Source of the DNA: Fomitopsis serialis
Lineage: Eukaryota; Basidiomycota; Agaricomycetes; Polyporales; Fomitopsidaceae
Assembly (NCBI RefSeq): GCF_022376445.1
Contig: NW_025954968.1
Coordinates: 186,001-250,000 of the forward strand
Direction of reading: 5' to 3'
DNA length: 64,000 nt
Each line of letters begins with the position of its first letter. The stretch's first letter is position 1. Shown one piece after another: positions 35,902-47,813 of the stretch. The position numbers and the translations under genes are program-made. The notes below the pieces were generated by a model, which worked only from the letters and a program-made list of their open reading frames with translations, searched no databases and had not been told where the DNA came from.

Positions 35902-38900
35902 ATGGATATCTCCAAGCCTATCTCGTTCTGTGAACACCTTCAGCTCTCCGCCATTGGCGTGCAGCCCGCCTCCATCTCTTTCCAGGTGTGTATGACGGCT
36001 CATACGTGTGCCCAACCTGACGCCGACTCTGGGACGTGTAGACCTTGACACTCGAATCCGACCACTTCATTTGTGTACGAGAGAAGGTTGGCGAGCAGAA
36101 CCAGGTTGTTATTGTTGACCTCGCAGATGCCAACAATGTCCTCCGGCGACCCATCACCGCGGACAGTGCAATCATGCACCCGCACCAGAAGATCCTTGCA
36201 CTGAAGGGTGCGTATTCACCTATTCCCGTTGAATGCTGCTCATTCAACGCTCCCCAGCCGGTCGGACATTGCAAATTTTCAACCTTGAGACGAAGCAGAA
36301 GGTCAAATCGCACGTCAACGCCGAGGACGTGGTGTTCTGGAAATGGATCTCAGACTCTTTGATTGGCATGGTCACCGACACGGCAGTATACCATTGGACG
36401 ATGTCGGACGCGACCTCTCCTCCGCAGAAGATTTTCGACCGCCATCCGTCTCTTGTGGGCGCGCAGATCATCAACTACCGCGCGTCCTCAGACGAGAAGT
36501 GGTTGGTGTTGGTCGGCATCTCTGGGAACGCGACCAATCCCTCCGCCTTCAAGGTGAAGGGCGCCATTCAGTTGTATAGCAGGGAGCGGGGAGTCAGCCA
36601 GCCGATTGAGGGGCATGCTGCGGCGTTCGCGGAGGTCAAGCTGGACGGGCACCAGAAGCCGACGAAGCTCTTCACGTTCTCCGTCCGGACGGCGACCGGC
36701 GCGAAGCTGCACATTGTGGAGATCGACCACCAGGCCCCCGACTCGCCGTTCACGAAGAAGGCGGTCGACGTGTACTTCCCGCCTGAGGCGACTAACGACT
36801 TCCCGGTGGCGATGCAGGTCTCGAAGAAGCACGGCATCGTCTACCTCGTCACGAAGTATGGGTTCATCCATCTATACGATCTTGAGTCTGGGGCATGCAT
36901 CTACATGAACCGCATCTCCGGGGAGACCATCTTCGTCACTGCGGAGCACGAGGGGTCGAACGGTATCATCGGTGTAAACAAGAAGGGCCAGGTGCTGAGT
37001 GTCAGTGTCGACGAGCAGACAGTCATTCCTTATATCCTCACAACGCTCGCGAACACGGAGCTCGCGTTCAAGCTCGCTAGTCGAGGGAATCTGCCTGGCG
37101 CAGACGACTTGTACATTAAGCAGTACCAGCAGCTCTTCCAGACCGGCCAGTTCAGCGAGGCGGCGAAGATTGCTGCCAACTCTCCGAGGGTGCGTGTGTT
37201 CGTCCGTTGTTTGACTAAACGGTGGGATTGACTGTCACATAGGGGATCCTCCGCACGGCTCAAGTCATTGAGTCGTTCAAGCAGGCGCCAGCACCACCTG
37301 GCGGTCTCTCGCCGATTCTACAGTACTTTGGCATCCTGCTCGAGAAGGGCGAGCTGAATCACCTCGAGTCTGTGGAGCTTGCGCGCCCAGTACTTCAGCA
37401 GGGTCGGAAGCAGTTGCTCGAGAAGTGGCTGAAGGAGAACAAGGTAAGTCTCTTACGGAATAACCTCGTACGTAGCCTCTGACAGCAAGCACTACAGCTC
37501 ACCTGCAGCGAGGAGCTCGGTGACATTGTCCGGCTCCACGACATGACCTTGGCTCTCAGCGTGTACCTCAGGGCCAACGTCCCCAACAAGGTCGTTGCTT
37601 GCTTTGCCGAGACTGGCCAGACCGACAAGATTGTGCTGTACGCGAAGAAGGTTGGGTATACACCAGATTTCATCGGTCTGCTGCAGCATATCATGCGGAC
37701 GAACCCGGAGAAGGGCGCCGAGTTCGCCATGCAGCTCGTCAACAACGAGGAGGGACCGATGGTCGACATCGAGCGGGTCAGTATATCGTTTGCACCGTGA
37801 ACAGCTGTTTTGCTGACGCAGGGCTGCGTAGGTGGTAGACATCTTCATGTCCCAGAACATGATCCAGCCCGCCACGTCGTTCCTGTTGGACGCGCTCAAG
37901 GACAACAAGCCTGAGCAGGCTCACCTTCAGACGCGCCTGCTCGAGATGAACCTCGTCCACGCGCCGCAGGTCGCTGATGCGATTCTCGGAAACGAGATGT
38001 TCACGCACTACGACCGTCCTCGGGTTGCGAACCTCTGCGAGAAAGCCGGATTGCTGCAGAGGGTACGTCCCTCCGCTGACGTGCTGCCTCGCCGGATTGC
38101 TGACTCTTGTATTCAACTAGGCACTCGAGCACTACGAGGACCTGGCGGACATCAAACGAGTGATTGTCCATGCGGCTGCGTTCCCACCAGATGTAAGCCC
38201 ATTTGTACTGTGGACAGCCAAGTCAGCTAGACTGACGTTATTTCGTGCTCCAGTGGATCGTCAACTACTTCAGCCGTTTGACCACAGAGCAGTCCATGGC
38301 TTGCTTGGAGGAGATGCTGCGCGTGAATATCCGTCAGAACCTGCAGATCGCCATCCAGGTTGCAACCAAGTACTCCGACATTCTGGGCCCTGTCAAACTC
38401 ATAGAGATGTTTGAGCACTTCAAGAGCTTCGAAGGTAAGGCGTAGATATTCATCGTTTTCCGTGTATGCCTGAACTTGCCCTTTGTGCAGGTCTCTACTA
38501 CTACCTCGGTTCGATCGTCAACCTCAGCCAAGACCCCGAGGTACACTTCAAGTACATCCAGGCTGCTACACGTACAGGCCAGATCCGCGAGGTCGAGCGC
38601 ATATGTCGTGAGAGCAACTTCTACAATCCGGAGAAAGTCAAGAACTTCCTCAAAGAGGCTAAACTCGCCGACCAGCTCCCGCTCATCATCGTCTGCGACC
38701 GCTTCGACTTCGTTCACGATTTGGTCCTCTACCTCTACCAGAACGGTTTGACCAACTTCATCGAGGTCTACGTCCAGCGGGTCAACTCCGTCAGGACGCC
38801 ACAGGTCATCGGTGGTTTGTTAGACGTAGACTGTGACGAGACTACTATCAAGTCGCTTCTGGCGTCCGTCCCGGGCAACTTCCCCATCGACGAGCTTGTC

Positions 38901-41834
38901 CATGAAGTAGAGGTCAGGAATCGGCTCAAGCTTATCCTCCCCTGGCTCGAGGCGCGTGTGCAGCAAGGCAGTCAGGATCCCGCAGTGTTCAACGCCGTCG
39001 CCAAGATCTACATCGACTCGAACAGCAACCCCGAGGCGTTCCTCAAGGAGAACAACGTGAGTCACGAATGCGTATCAGTATAATGCAGCCCGTCTGACCG
39101 GTCTCCCAGTTGTACGAGCCTCTGGTTGTAGGCAAGTTCTGCGAGAAGCGGGATCCGTACTTGGCGTACATTGCGTACGCCAAGGGCTTCTGTGACGATG
39201 AGCTCATCGCGATCACGAACGAGAACTCGATGTTCAAGCAGCAGGCCCGGTACCTCGTCAGGCGTCGCCAGCCTGAGCTTTGGGCGCAAGTGCTTGTCCC
39301 CGACAACATCCACCGTCGCCAGCTCATTGATCAGGTAAGAACACTGTCGTGCAAGAACTGCGGAATGGCTTCTAACTTGGTATACACAGATCATCGCGAC
39401 TGCTCTGCCCGAGTCTACAGATCCGGATGACGTGTCCGTGACCGTCAAAGCGTTCTTGTCGGCCGACCTCCCCATCGAGCTGATCGAGCTGCTCGAGAAG
39501 CTCATCTTGGAGCCATCGCCGTTCAGCGACAACAAGAACCTGCAGAACCTCATGATGCTCACTGCCATCCGCGCGGACAAGGGCAAGGTTGTCGGGTATA
39601 TCGACAAGCTGAAGAACTACGACGTTGCGGAGATTGCCAAGATCGCTACCGACCATGGTCTATACGAGGAGGCGTTCCTCATCTACAAGAAGTACGAGCA
39701 GCATGCCATGGCGATCAACGTTCTGGTCGAGCACATTGTATCCTTGGATCGTGGTGTGGAGTATGCTATCAAGGTCAACAGGCCCGAGGTCTGGAGCAGG
39801 CTGGCGAAGGCGCAACTTGATGGCTTGCGTATCAAGGACGCCATTGGTGAGTTATCTAGCTGTTGTGCTGTGTCAGTCGTTGAAGTCGCTGCCAGACTCG
39901 TACATCAAGGCTGAGGACCCTGGTAACTACGTCGAAGTCATCGAAATTGCCAGCCGCGCAGGCAAGCATGACGACCTCGTGCGCTTCCTCCAGATGGCTC
40001 GTAAGACGCTTCGTGAGCCGAAGATCGACACGGAGCTTGCGTATGCGTACGCGAAGACTGATCGTCTACACGACATGGAGGACTTCTTGGCGATGACGAA
40101 CGTGGCAGACATCCTCGAGGTCGGAGAGAAGTGTTTCGACGACGAGCTCTACCAAGCTGCGAAGTTGCTCTTCCACAGTATCTCCAACTGGGCCCGACTT
40201 GCGACTACCCTCATCTACCTGGGCGAGAACCAAGCGGCCGTCGAGAGCGCACGAAAAGCCGGTAACACTCAGGTCTGGAAACAGGTCCACCAGGCATGTC
40301 TCGAGAAGGGCGAGTTCCGCTTGGCTCAGATTTGCGCTCTCAACATTGTCGTCCACGCGGAGGAGCTACCGGCGCTTGTGCAGCTGTACGAGCGTCGCGG
40401 TCACTTCGATGAGATCTTGTCGTTGTTGGAGGCGGCCCTCAGCTTGGAGAGGGCGCATATGGGAATTTTCACGGAGCTTGCTATCCTCTACGGCAAGTAT
40501 AAGCCTGAGAAGCTCATGGAGCACCTCAAACTCTTCGTCTCGCGCATCAACATTCCGAAGGTCATCAAGGCGACGGAGAGGGCGCACCTCTGGCCCGAGC
40601 TTGTCTTCTTGTACATCAAGTACGACGAGTTCGACAATGCGGCATTGGCAATGATTGAGCGGTCTGCGGATGCTTGGGAGCACAATCAGTTCAAGGACGT
40701 CATCGTTCGGGTCGCGAACATCGAGATCTACTACAAGTCTTTGACATTCTACCTCCAAGAACAACCGACGCTGCTCACCGACTTGCTCACTGTGCTGATC
40801 CCTCGTATCGACCACTCTCGCGTTGTCCGGATGTTCAGGCAGATGGATCACATCCCACTCATCCGCTCGTACCTTATCGCAGTACAACATGTACGTTCGT
40901 CCTTTTTAGCTCTCGTACATGATGCTCATGTGTGCTTTAGCTCAACATCGAGGCCGTCAACGACGCATATAACGACTTGCTGATTGAGGAGGAGGATTAC
41001 AAGACATTGCGCGACTCAATCGACAGCTTCGACAACTTCAACAACGTCAAGCTGGCGCAGCGGCTAGAGAAGCATGAATTGTTGGAGTTCCGACGGCTGG
41101 CGGCACACTTGTACAAGGTATGAATCAGCATTAACATAACGGGTGTATCAATCACTGACGCGACAACAGAAAAACTCGCGGTGGGAGGAATCAATAGCGC
41201 TCTCCAAGCAAGACAAGCTGTACAAGGATGCGATCGTCACGGCAGCCACGTCAGCATCAATAGAAGTCGCCGAGGACCTGCTGTCGTACTTCGTTGACAT
41301 CGGCAACAAGGAGTGCTTTGCGGCAGTGCTCTACGCATGCTTCGACTTGCTCCGCTCCGACGTCGTGGAGGAGACATCATGGCAGCATGGCCTGAACGAC
41401 TTCTACATGCCATATAAGATTCAGATCTCGAGGACGATGGTGGACAAGGTCCGTATACCCTTGGGGCTACTGTCGACCTATGTCACTGATGTGCTTTGAT
41501 GATGACAACAGATGACGGCGCTGGAGAAGAAGGTAGAGGAGTTGTCTAAGAAGGACACACAAAAGGAGCAACAAGAGGCGGACGCCCCGATCATCAACCC
41601 AGGTCTCATTGGCAACAGATTAATGCTGACGGCAGGCAATGGGTGAGTCTCGCTTGTTCCTTAACCCCCGAAAGGGCATCCTGACTGTTGTCGCCAGGTT
41701 CCCCAACGCTGGTCCTCCCATGATGCCAAACGGCACATCAATGGGCATGCCACCCGTAAGTGACATCTACCGTCTGTATATGGATGATGCTCATTGCAGG
41801 CACACAGGCGATGACCGGCTTCGCGAGCTTCTGA
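35902..41834 (+). CDS. CHC1: Clathrin heavy chain
   Basis: Forms the triskelion legs of clathrin coats in endocytosis and Golgi-endosome traffic. Seventeen exons, 35902-35985 to 41808-41834, sum to 5061 nt, 1686 residues, the usual length. N-terminal seven-blade propeller opens [15 protein letters not shown] and includes [10 protein letters not shown] and [11 protein letters not shown]. Linker and leg repeats include [25 protein letters not shown] heptads and [16 protein letters not shown]; the trimer-forming C-terminus holds [19 protein letters not shown]. The tail is Met/Pro-rich and ends AMTGFASF. Every intron is short GT-AG and no frame error is found, in contrast to several neighbours. 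Other in-frame readings of this span, including one of 452 codons, are partial shadows of exons. Confidence 0.99.
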
Positions 41835-42318
41835 TCTGTACTCCCTTTATCGTATATTTGGACATAGTTATGCGTATCGCTGTTCTCATGTTGGCTAATG
41901 AATTTCGTTTTCTCGCTCTCATTTGGACGGTGTGGTGGTTCGTGGATCGTTGTTTTTGGGGAGGTCGCGGAGCGGTGCTATTCAAGTTGACCGCTCGACC
42001 TGGCTCTTGACGGTGAGTGTGATGCATTTGTAGAGCAGATTGGGCGAGTGCGACTTTCCACCGGACGTTGATTGGGAGCAGAACTCGATACCAGCGATGG
42101 CAGAACATGCATAATTCAAGGATGTGATGATGTATTGATGGCCTAGCAACACTAATCGGTACGAACATACGACTGTAGACTACTTCTACGTGGGTCATGA
42201 CCTAACAAGCATACTCTTAGGCAGGCGGCAAGAAGGGTTTCGCAGATTACAGGACAATTGGGCCACAGGAGCAACGATAGCATACGATGGTAGAGGGCGA
42301 ATAAAGGGTGCACAACAT
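41835..42318. other. Convergent intergenic spacer
   Basis: 3' flanks of clathrin heavy chain (+) and the small basic protein gene (-). No coding signal is seen. Confidence 0.5.
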
Positions 42319-42938
42319 TCAGTAGAAGCGGTTCTTTTCACGCCGACCAGACAGCGAGTTAAGAGACGTCCCCTGCACCGTCACGGTATGGTCGGGCTCG
42401 CCGAGGAGGTTCGCCAGGGACATAAACATGGCCTTTTCCTTTGTCGGCTGCACGCCCCCCATGATCTCTCGGGCAGGATAGTCGAACGCGTCGTTGCCGA
42501 GGGCTACGCGCTTGCGGTCGGCGAGAGCCTTGCAGTCGGTGAGGCGGTAGATGGTCTTGGACGAGCCGGAGAAATCCATGAAGGGCAGCGACGCGATCTC
42601 CTTGTCGTTGAGGCCAAAGGCCTTCTTCGCGTCGCTCTTGAACTGCGCCTACAGGGACCTTTCAGCATACGCGATGGGACGCGTTCGACGCGTCGTCAAG
42701 AAGCACTGACCTTAGTACCGGGCATGAATGGGACACCGCGACCGTCGCGCGACCCCCACGGCTTGAGAGTCTCCTCCCACTGCTTCTTCTTCTCTTTGAC
42801 TGCGGCACGCGCCTTTGCGAGTGCCTTTTTCTCCTCTTTCTCCTCGGGCGTGAGTTTCACGGCCGCAGCACGCGCCTTTTTGATCTTCGGCACGTCGGGC
42901 TCTGCGAACGCGCACTTCATACGGGGAGCACGGGGCAT
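42319..42938 (-). CDS. Small basic protein with XPA C-terminal-like helix, function unknown
   Basis: Two exons, 42938-42711 and 42648-42319, with a 62-nt intron (GTCAGT...TAG), give 185 residues and no frame error. The N-terminal half is Lys/Ala/Glu-rich and helical (KLTPEEKEEKKALAKARAAV), likely a coiled coil. The second half holds FKSDAKKAFGLNDKEIASLP, which resembles the start of the XPA/Rad14 C-terminal domain. YRLTDCKALADRKRVALGND and a basic end RREKNRFY follow. No zinc finger is seen, so it is not XPA itself. The resemblance is tentative; a nuclear role is a guess. Confidence 0.75.
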
Positions 42939-43648
42939 GATGGGGAGCTGGGTGTCGCGTAGGGTAAGGTAAAGGCTCTTTTATCTCGGTATATTATGAA
43001 GGCGGTAACGCGGGTGAGGGCGGAGGTGAGAGGAGGAGGAAACGCGGGTTGCTCGCCACGTCTGTGGCGCGTTGCCATATATTCGGACGCGTCTGGTCAC
43101 GTGAACGCGACACTAGCGTGCAGAGGCGAAAGTGCCCGACGCGTTATGATTGCAGACGAGACGACATCTCAAGATCTCACAAGGCAGTCCTTTCTTCTGC
43201 GCTCACCTGTTTACCAGAACACCGAACCAGTCCGTCGTGTTGCGGCTTCTCGTACGGTCTCTATGTCGTGGTTCCACTAAAGCGAGTAACTGTCCCAATT
43301 CAAAGTTCTGGATTATGGCGTCGCTGACGAAGCCACAGGCAGTGTCGGTCCATGAGTCATGTATCTGTAGATCCAGGGAGTTACCAAAAATACAGGGCGG
43401 TAGATTAGTAGGTACAAGGGGGCGGAGGTAGGCACTAGTCGGCGGGTGGGCATGGCTAATGTAGTGTGTATCTGTATGTCTGCGAAGCAAGCATAGATAT
43501 AACAGGGCTGGGTCATCACGAGCAAAGCGACGAAAACAAAGAACAGCGTGAAGACTACGGGAACGCCCAGCGTGATATCATCCAAGGTGGGTATCCGGGC
43601 AACTGCTCATGTCCAGCGGAACAAGTTGCCGCAAAGGCAGCGGGAGGG
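42939..43648. other. Intergenic, no gene seen
   Basis: Promoter of the small basic protein and 3' flank of the Rho gene, both on the minus strand. Only short open frames without motifs occur. Confidence 0.5.
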
Positions 43649-44823
43649 CTATAGAATGACGCAGCCACTCCCAGTGTAGCTGCCCGCGCCCTTCGCGCGT
43701 GTGCTTATCGAGACGCGCGCAGCCTCGTAGAAGACCTCTGTGACGCCCCGGTTGTGCTTTGCGCTGCATTCTGCGGGCGCGTAGAGTCAGGAACTGCTGA
43801 GAGCATCCAGACATGAGACTCACCTAGTATCGCGAAGCGCGTATTCGACGCGCTACGGAAATGCCCTCCTCGTATTGTACTGTGTGCAGACCGTACCGGG
43901 CGAGCCGCTCTGATGTTGCCCGGTCCTCACGCAAGTCGCATTTCAGAGCTGTTACGTAACGCGGGCGACAACAGTCAGCATGCAGCAGCAGGGCATGTGG
44001 AGGAGGCCGGAGCATACCAACTAGGACAAGCTAAAGAATACGATGAGCCATGAACGATAGGTAGGCGTCAAAGGGTGAACACACCTTAACTCCTGGACAG
44101 TACTCCAGTACCTCGTCGATCCACTAGAAGCAGCACGTCAGGAGACTCCGTGAGGCAAGAAATTTGCGCGCGATGCAATACCTTGGCCTCTATGTTGGTC
44201 AATGATGTGGGGTTGTCTACCTACATTCAGCATTGCGCGTCAGATGCGGGACGTGAGTGAAGTCGGGGCACTCACGGAAAAGCACAACATCACGACGTGG
44301 GTCTCAGCATAGCTCAACGAACGTAGACGGTCGAATTCTTCTTGACCTGGGCGCGAGCTAGACGGGTCAGTGGTTGAGTCTGCGCGGAACAGCACGGCAC
44401 GGAGCGACACACACCGGCTGTATCCCACAGACTGAGCTCCACTAGCTGATCCTCCACGTACAGGTCGTGCACGTAGTTCTCGAATACCGTGGGCTCGCTG
44501 GGGACAGAACGTTCTTACCGTGTACGGTTTGCAGCACAACCATCCGAAGACGCACTATATTGCTGAGAACCAACCGCGCGTGAAGACGTTGAGCAGCGAA
44601 GTCTTGCCTGCGCGCACGGGTGTGAGAAGCTGTTCACAGTGACCATCTACGAGATGACAGACACACCTGTCGCGCCATCTCCGCAGACTACGATCTTACG
44701 TTGAACCTGCACAACAAGGCGTGATACTCGTGATGAGCATCCGACAGAACAGCACAAGTGGATCTCGCTCACCGGTCGACCCCGGCCAAAGGTCGGCCGG
44801 GCAGCGTTCCCGCACTTGAGCAT
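43649..44823 (-). CDS. Rho-family small GTPase
   Basis: Membrane-anchored switch for actin and polarity. P-loop CGDGATGKTSLLNVFTRG; switch I PTVFENYVHDLYV; switch II WDTAGQEEFDRLRSLSY; base-recognition ALKCDLRED and ECSAKHNRGV; C-terminal CAAX box CVIL, expected to be geranylgeranylated. This set fits Rho, nearest in look to Rho3. The suggested start at 44823 (MLKCGNAARPTF...) gives a frame-true join to VQRKIVVCGDG. Two places are unclear: the join into switch I (44470-44600), where QTVH must meet EPT, and the segment before ALKCDL (about 43970-44080). A lost C near 43826 turns Y-L into a stop; with it the frame runs to the CAAX box. A partner RhoGAP gene lies 37 kb upstream. Confidence 0.93.
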
Positions 44824-45252
44824 GTCTATAAGCGTCTGTGAATAGTGTTGTGCGACCGAGGGAGAACAGCTGCTGGCGATGGGTCCTTGGCGAAGATGTG
44901 GATGCGAAAGAGTGGCTAGCCGGGCAGGGCGTCGGACAGGGAGATGAACTCAACGCGGGTCAGGCGTGGTGCCACTGGTGTGGCGCTCATGAGCGCTCTC
45001 TGTCTTCATCTGTCTTCATCCGGTCCGCAATGCGTCATGTGATAAAGCCTTTATAGTTTGTCATTTTGACAGAATGTAGATCGGACATACACTGGACTCG
45101 ATTGCAGTACTAGCAACATTGGTGGCAAGTACTGTCCTAGGTCGAAACGAACCCACAGTCTAACAGCCCAAAATTCTCAGGGACATCCTAGTCCTCTAGG
45201 CAGTCGGACTCTAAAGAAGACTGCCGTCCTCACGTACCTCAAGAAATTCGCA
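44824..45252. promoter_or_regulatory. Divergent intergenic region
   Basis: 430 bp between the Rho gene (-) and the DUF6589 gene (+). It carries the Rho promoter. A missing N-terminal part of the DUF6589 gene is not recognisable here. Confidence 0.4.
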
Positions 45253-47421
45253 ATGCACGACGCAGACACGGTCAAAGCACACGGGAGTGACCCTACGACG
45301 GCGGGTATGATAATGCTCGGCAATGTGCAGGATTACCTTGTACAGAGAGACGACCGACTGCCAGGCCATCTCATTTCCGGGCTACCCGCGACGTACGTGG
45401 AGGCTGTGGATTGCGATGTGACGGCCTTCGATGTTGCCGAGAAGCAGCGGCTCCTGCGAAAGAACAAGCGTGCTAGCCTCACGGTCGAGCAGCTGCTCGA
45501 CTTCATTGATCACGAACACCGCGAGCTGGTCGGGGTGCTTCAGTGGCTGCGCACGCTCGTCGAGCATGTGCCGGAGCTCAGCGCGTACAAAGGCAAGGTG
45601 TCCGACCTGTACCGTACTCGGGGAGCAAAGCAGCGCGTACCCGAGACCAAGACCAAGGTGCACCCCCTCGGATGCAGTTTAAGGAGGGAGAGTATCATGA
45701 GCGAGCTCGAGCTCAAGATCAAGAATGCCCTCGTCGACTTCCTTGGCCAGATAGGTCAGACGGCGGAGGAGCATAACCCCCGCCTCATCCTTGTCAGTGG
45801 TGACGGGTTCGCCTCCGAGTATATTTATCAGTTGAAGAACTACCTCGGATTCCATTGTGGCAATAGCTTCGAGAACTTCGACCTCATTGAACCAGTGTTG
45901 GCGATGTGGCACACAGGGCGGACGGACTTGGGTCGCGTGTTTGCGCGGCACTGGGGACCATCGCTGAGCGACGACGTGTCGACTCTTGGCCACAGCGCAA
46001 ACAAAATCGGGCTTGGTACGCCATCAAATTTGAGCAAGGTCGACTACAAACAGGGGACGGAGATCTGTTCACGGTTTTGGATGCACGCATCTTGATTGTT
46101 TCCGGTACGTCACGGTGCCTTCGATCGTAGAAAAATTATCAATGAAGCATGTTTGGCTCAGCGTGCATTGGGGCACGCCAGACCTCTTCGCATATTTCGC
46201 CAAACGTGCGCAGGAGAAGACACTGCCATCATTTGAAGAACTCGAGACCGTCGCGCTGCAACTGTACCGCGCCTACTCGACGAGCCGTGGGTATGAGCTT
46301 GCCATGCACGCGCAGTCAAGCCGTGACGACACTACACCTTCCGGCTCAAGCCTTGGGCCTCCGACTGCATGGGAGCGAACGATTCCGATAGGTTCCCCTT
46401 GGACATCTTTGACTCCAGGTGCTGAGGCACTCGCGACATCGACGCAGGCATGTCCAGCCTTGCCAAACTTCGAAGGAGACCGGGTCCTCGCTCAGTCAAT
46501 TGCGCTCATGCGTGACGCTGTGGTGTTGCGCGAGTTTGTCCTGGCTACGTGTGACGGTGACGTTGGTCGGGTGTACGAGGCGCTGAAGGTGTGTACAACA
46601 ATTGAATGTTCTCTCCGAACCGCCACAGTCGGACCCGAGTGATGAACATCTGATCACAGGTCATGCTATTCACGTTCGCTGGCTCGACGCATGCGAAGTA
46701 TACAACTTACCTGCTCGAAACGATTACCAATCTCGAACTCGAGAGTACTCCAGAACTCCGGCACGCGATCCTCAGCAACCTTGTGGTCAATCTAACTGGG
46801 CAACCAGGCTCGTTCCTGCCTGCCGATCTCATGCAGGAGTACTTCAGTCGGCTTCTGGATGCTGTTGCGGAGAAGGAAGGCGTGGACTATGCAGACCAGT
46901 CGGTCCACGACGCCATTTCACGCAATCTACATCACTTCGCCAGCCTTCTCACCGACCAGAAGGACGGTGTAGGACTGCAACATCGCTCCGGCAAACACTC
47001 CGCAAAGCCCGAGTTGACGGTCTTGACCGGCATATATCGCGAGGCAGAGCTGCACTCTCGTCGGAAGGGCCGGGAGTACCCCGGGCCAGCAAGAGAGGTT
47101 GACGACTTCCGCAGAGGGTACGAGAAGCTCCGCGACGGTAAACTCAAGTGGTGGGTGAACGACTCGCTCTTTATGCGCAGTGTTCGCGTCCCTGTAGACG
47201 ACCAAGTAAGGGCAGCAATTTTCCAGGATGGAGGGCGCACAGATGACGGAGATTCGGAGACGGAGGCATCGGACGACGATGAAGACGACAGCCAAGATCC
47301 TGACGAGCCTGGCGCGACTTTGCCACCCCTTGCACTTACGTTTGTGGTTGACGAAGAGCTTGTCATCGGGGAAGTGGATCTCACGTCAGCGGTCGAGAGC
47401 ATCGTCACAGACAATAATTAG
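45253..47421 (+). CDS. DUF6589 domain protein, probably lacking its N-terminus
   Basis: The family is found mainly in mushroom-forming fungi, often in many copies, and may come from mobile elements; its function is unknown. Conserved blocks: LILVSGDGFASEYIYQLKNY, IEPVLAMWHTGRTDLGRVF, WGPSLSDDVSTLGHSANKIG, and after introns VMLFTFAGSTHAKYTTYLLE, LSNLVVNLTGQPGSFLPADL, SRNLHHFASL and the acidic tail (SETEASDDDEDDSQDPDE). The frame slips at a G-run near 46053 (one G lost), after which VLDARILIV reads on. The join around 46100-46165 is unclear. Relatives usually have a longer N-terminus, so the gene may be cut at its 5' end. No terminal repeats or target duplications were found. Confidence 0.83.
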
Positions 47422-47813
47422 TGTGTGGTACGGTACAGATATTGTGGTGTCCGAGTCCCTGAAATGTTTTGTACACTAACGAGGCTGTTGAAACCGCCCA
47501 CCCTGGATCCTTGATTCGCCCTGCACACGCTTGAACGGTCCCGGTCATTGACGAGGGGTAGGGTTGGCGCGAGCACAGGCGACGCGATGCGTCGAGCGCG
47601 TCGAGATTTGCATACTTACGGCTGTCATCTTGAAGCAGACTCTCATTCGAGACATCCGGGGTATTAACTTGACTACTTATAATACAATGCGGTAAGACAG
47701 CCTACAAGAACCCAAGGAACCGTAACACATGCGAGAGAGCAAGACAACAGAGAATCGGACACAACACGACGAGTGGCGGAAAGCGTCTTCTGACAAGCAC
47801 AATCCGCCCATTT
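47422..47813. other. Convergent intergenic spacer
   Basis: 3' flanks of the DUF6589 gene (+) and the transcription factor gene (-). No coding signal is seen. Confidence 0.5.

Noticed and set aside
39625..40983. 452-codon open frame
   Set aside because: Only its part from about 39896 is a real exon of clathrin heavy chain; the upstream part is out of the clathrin frame.
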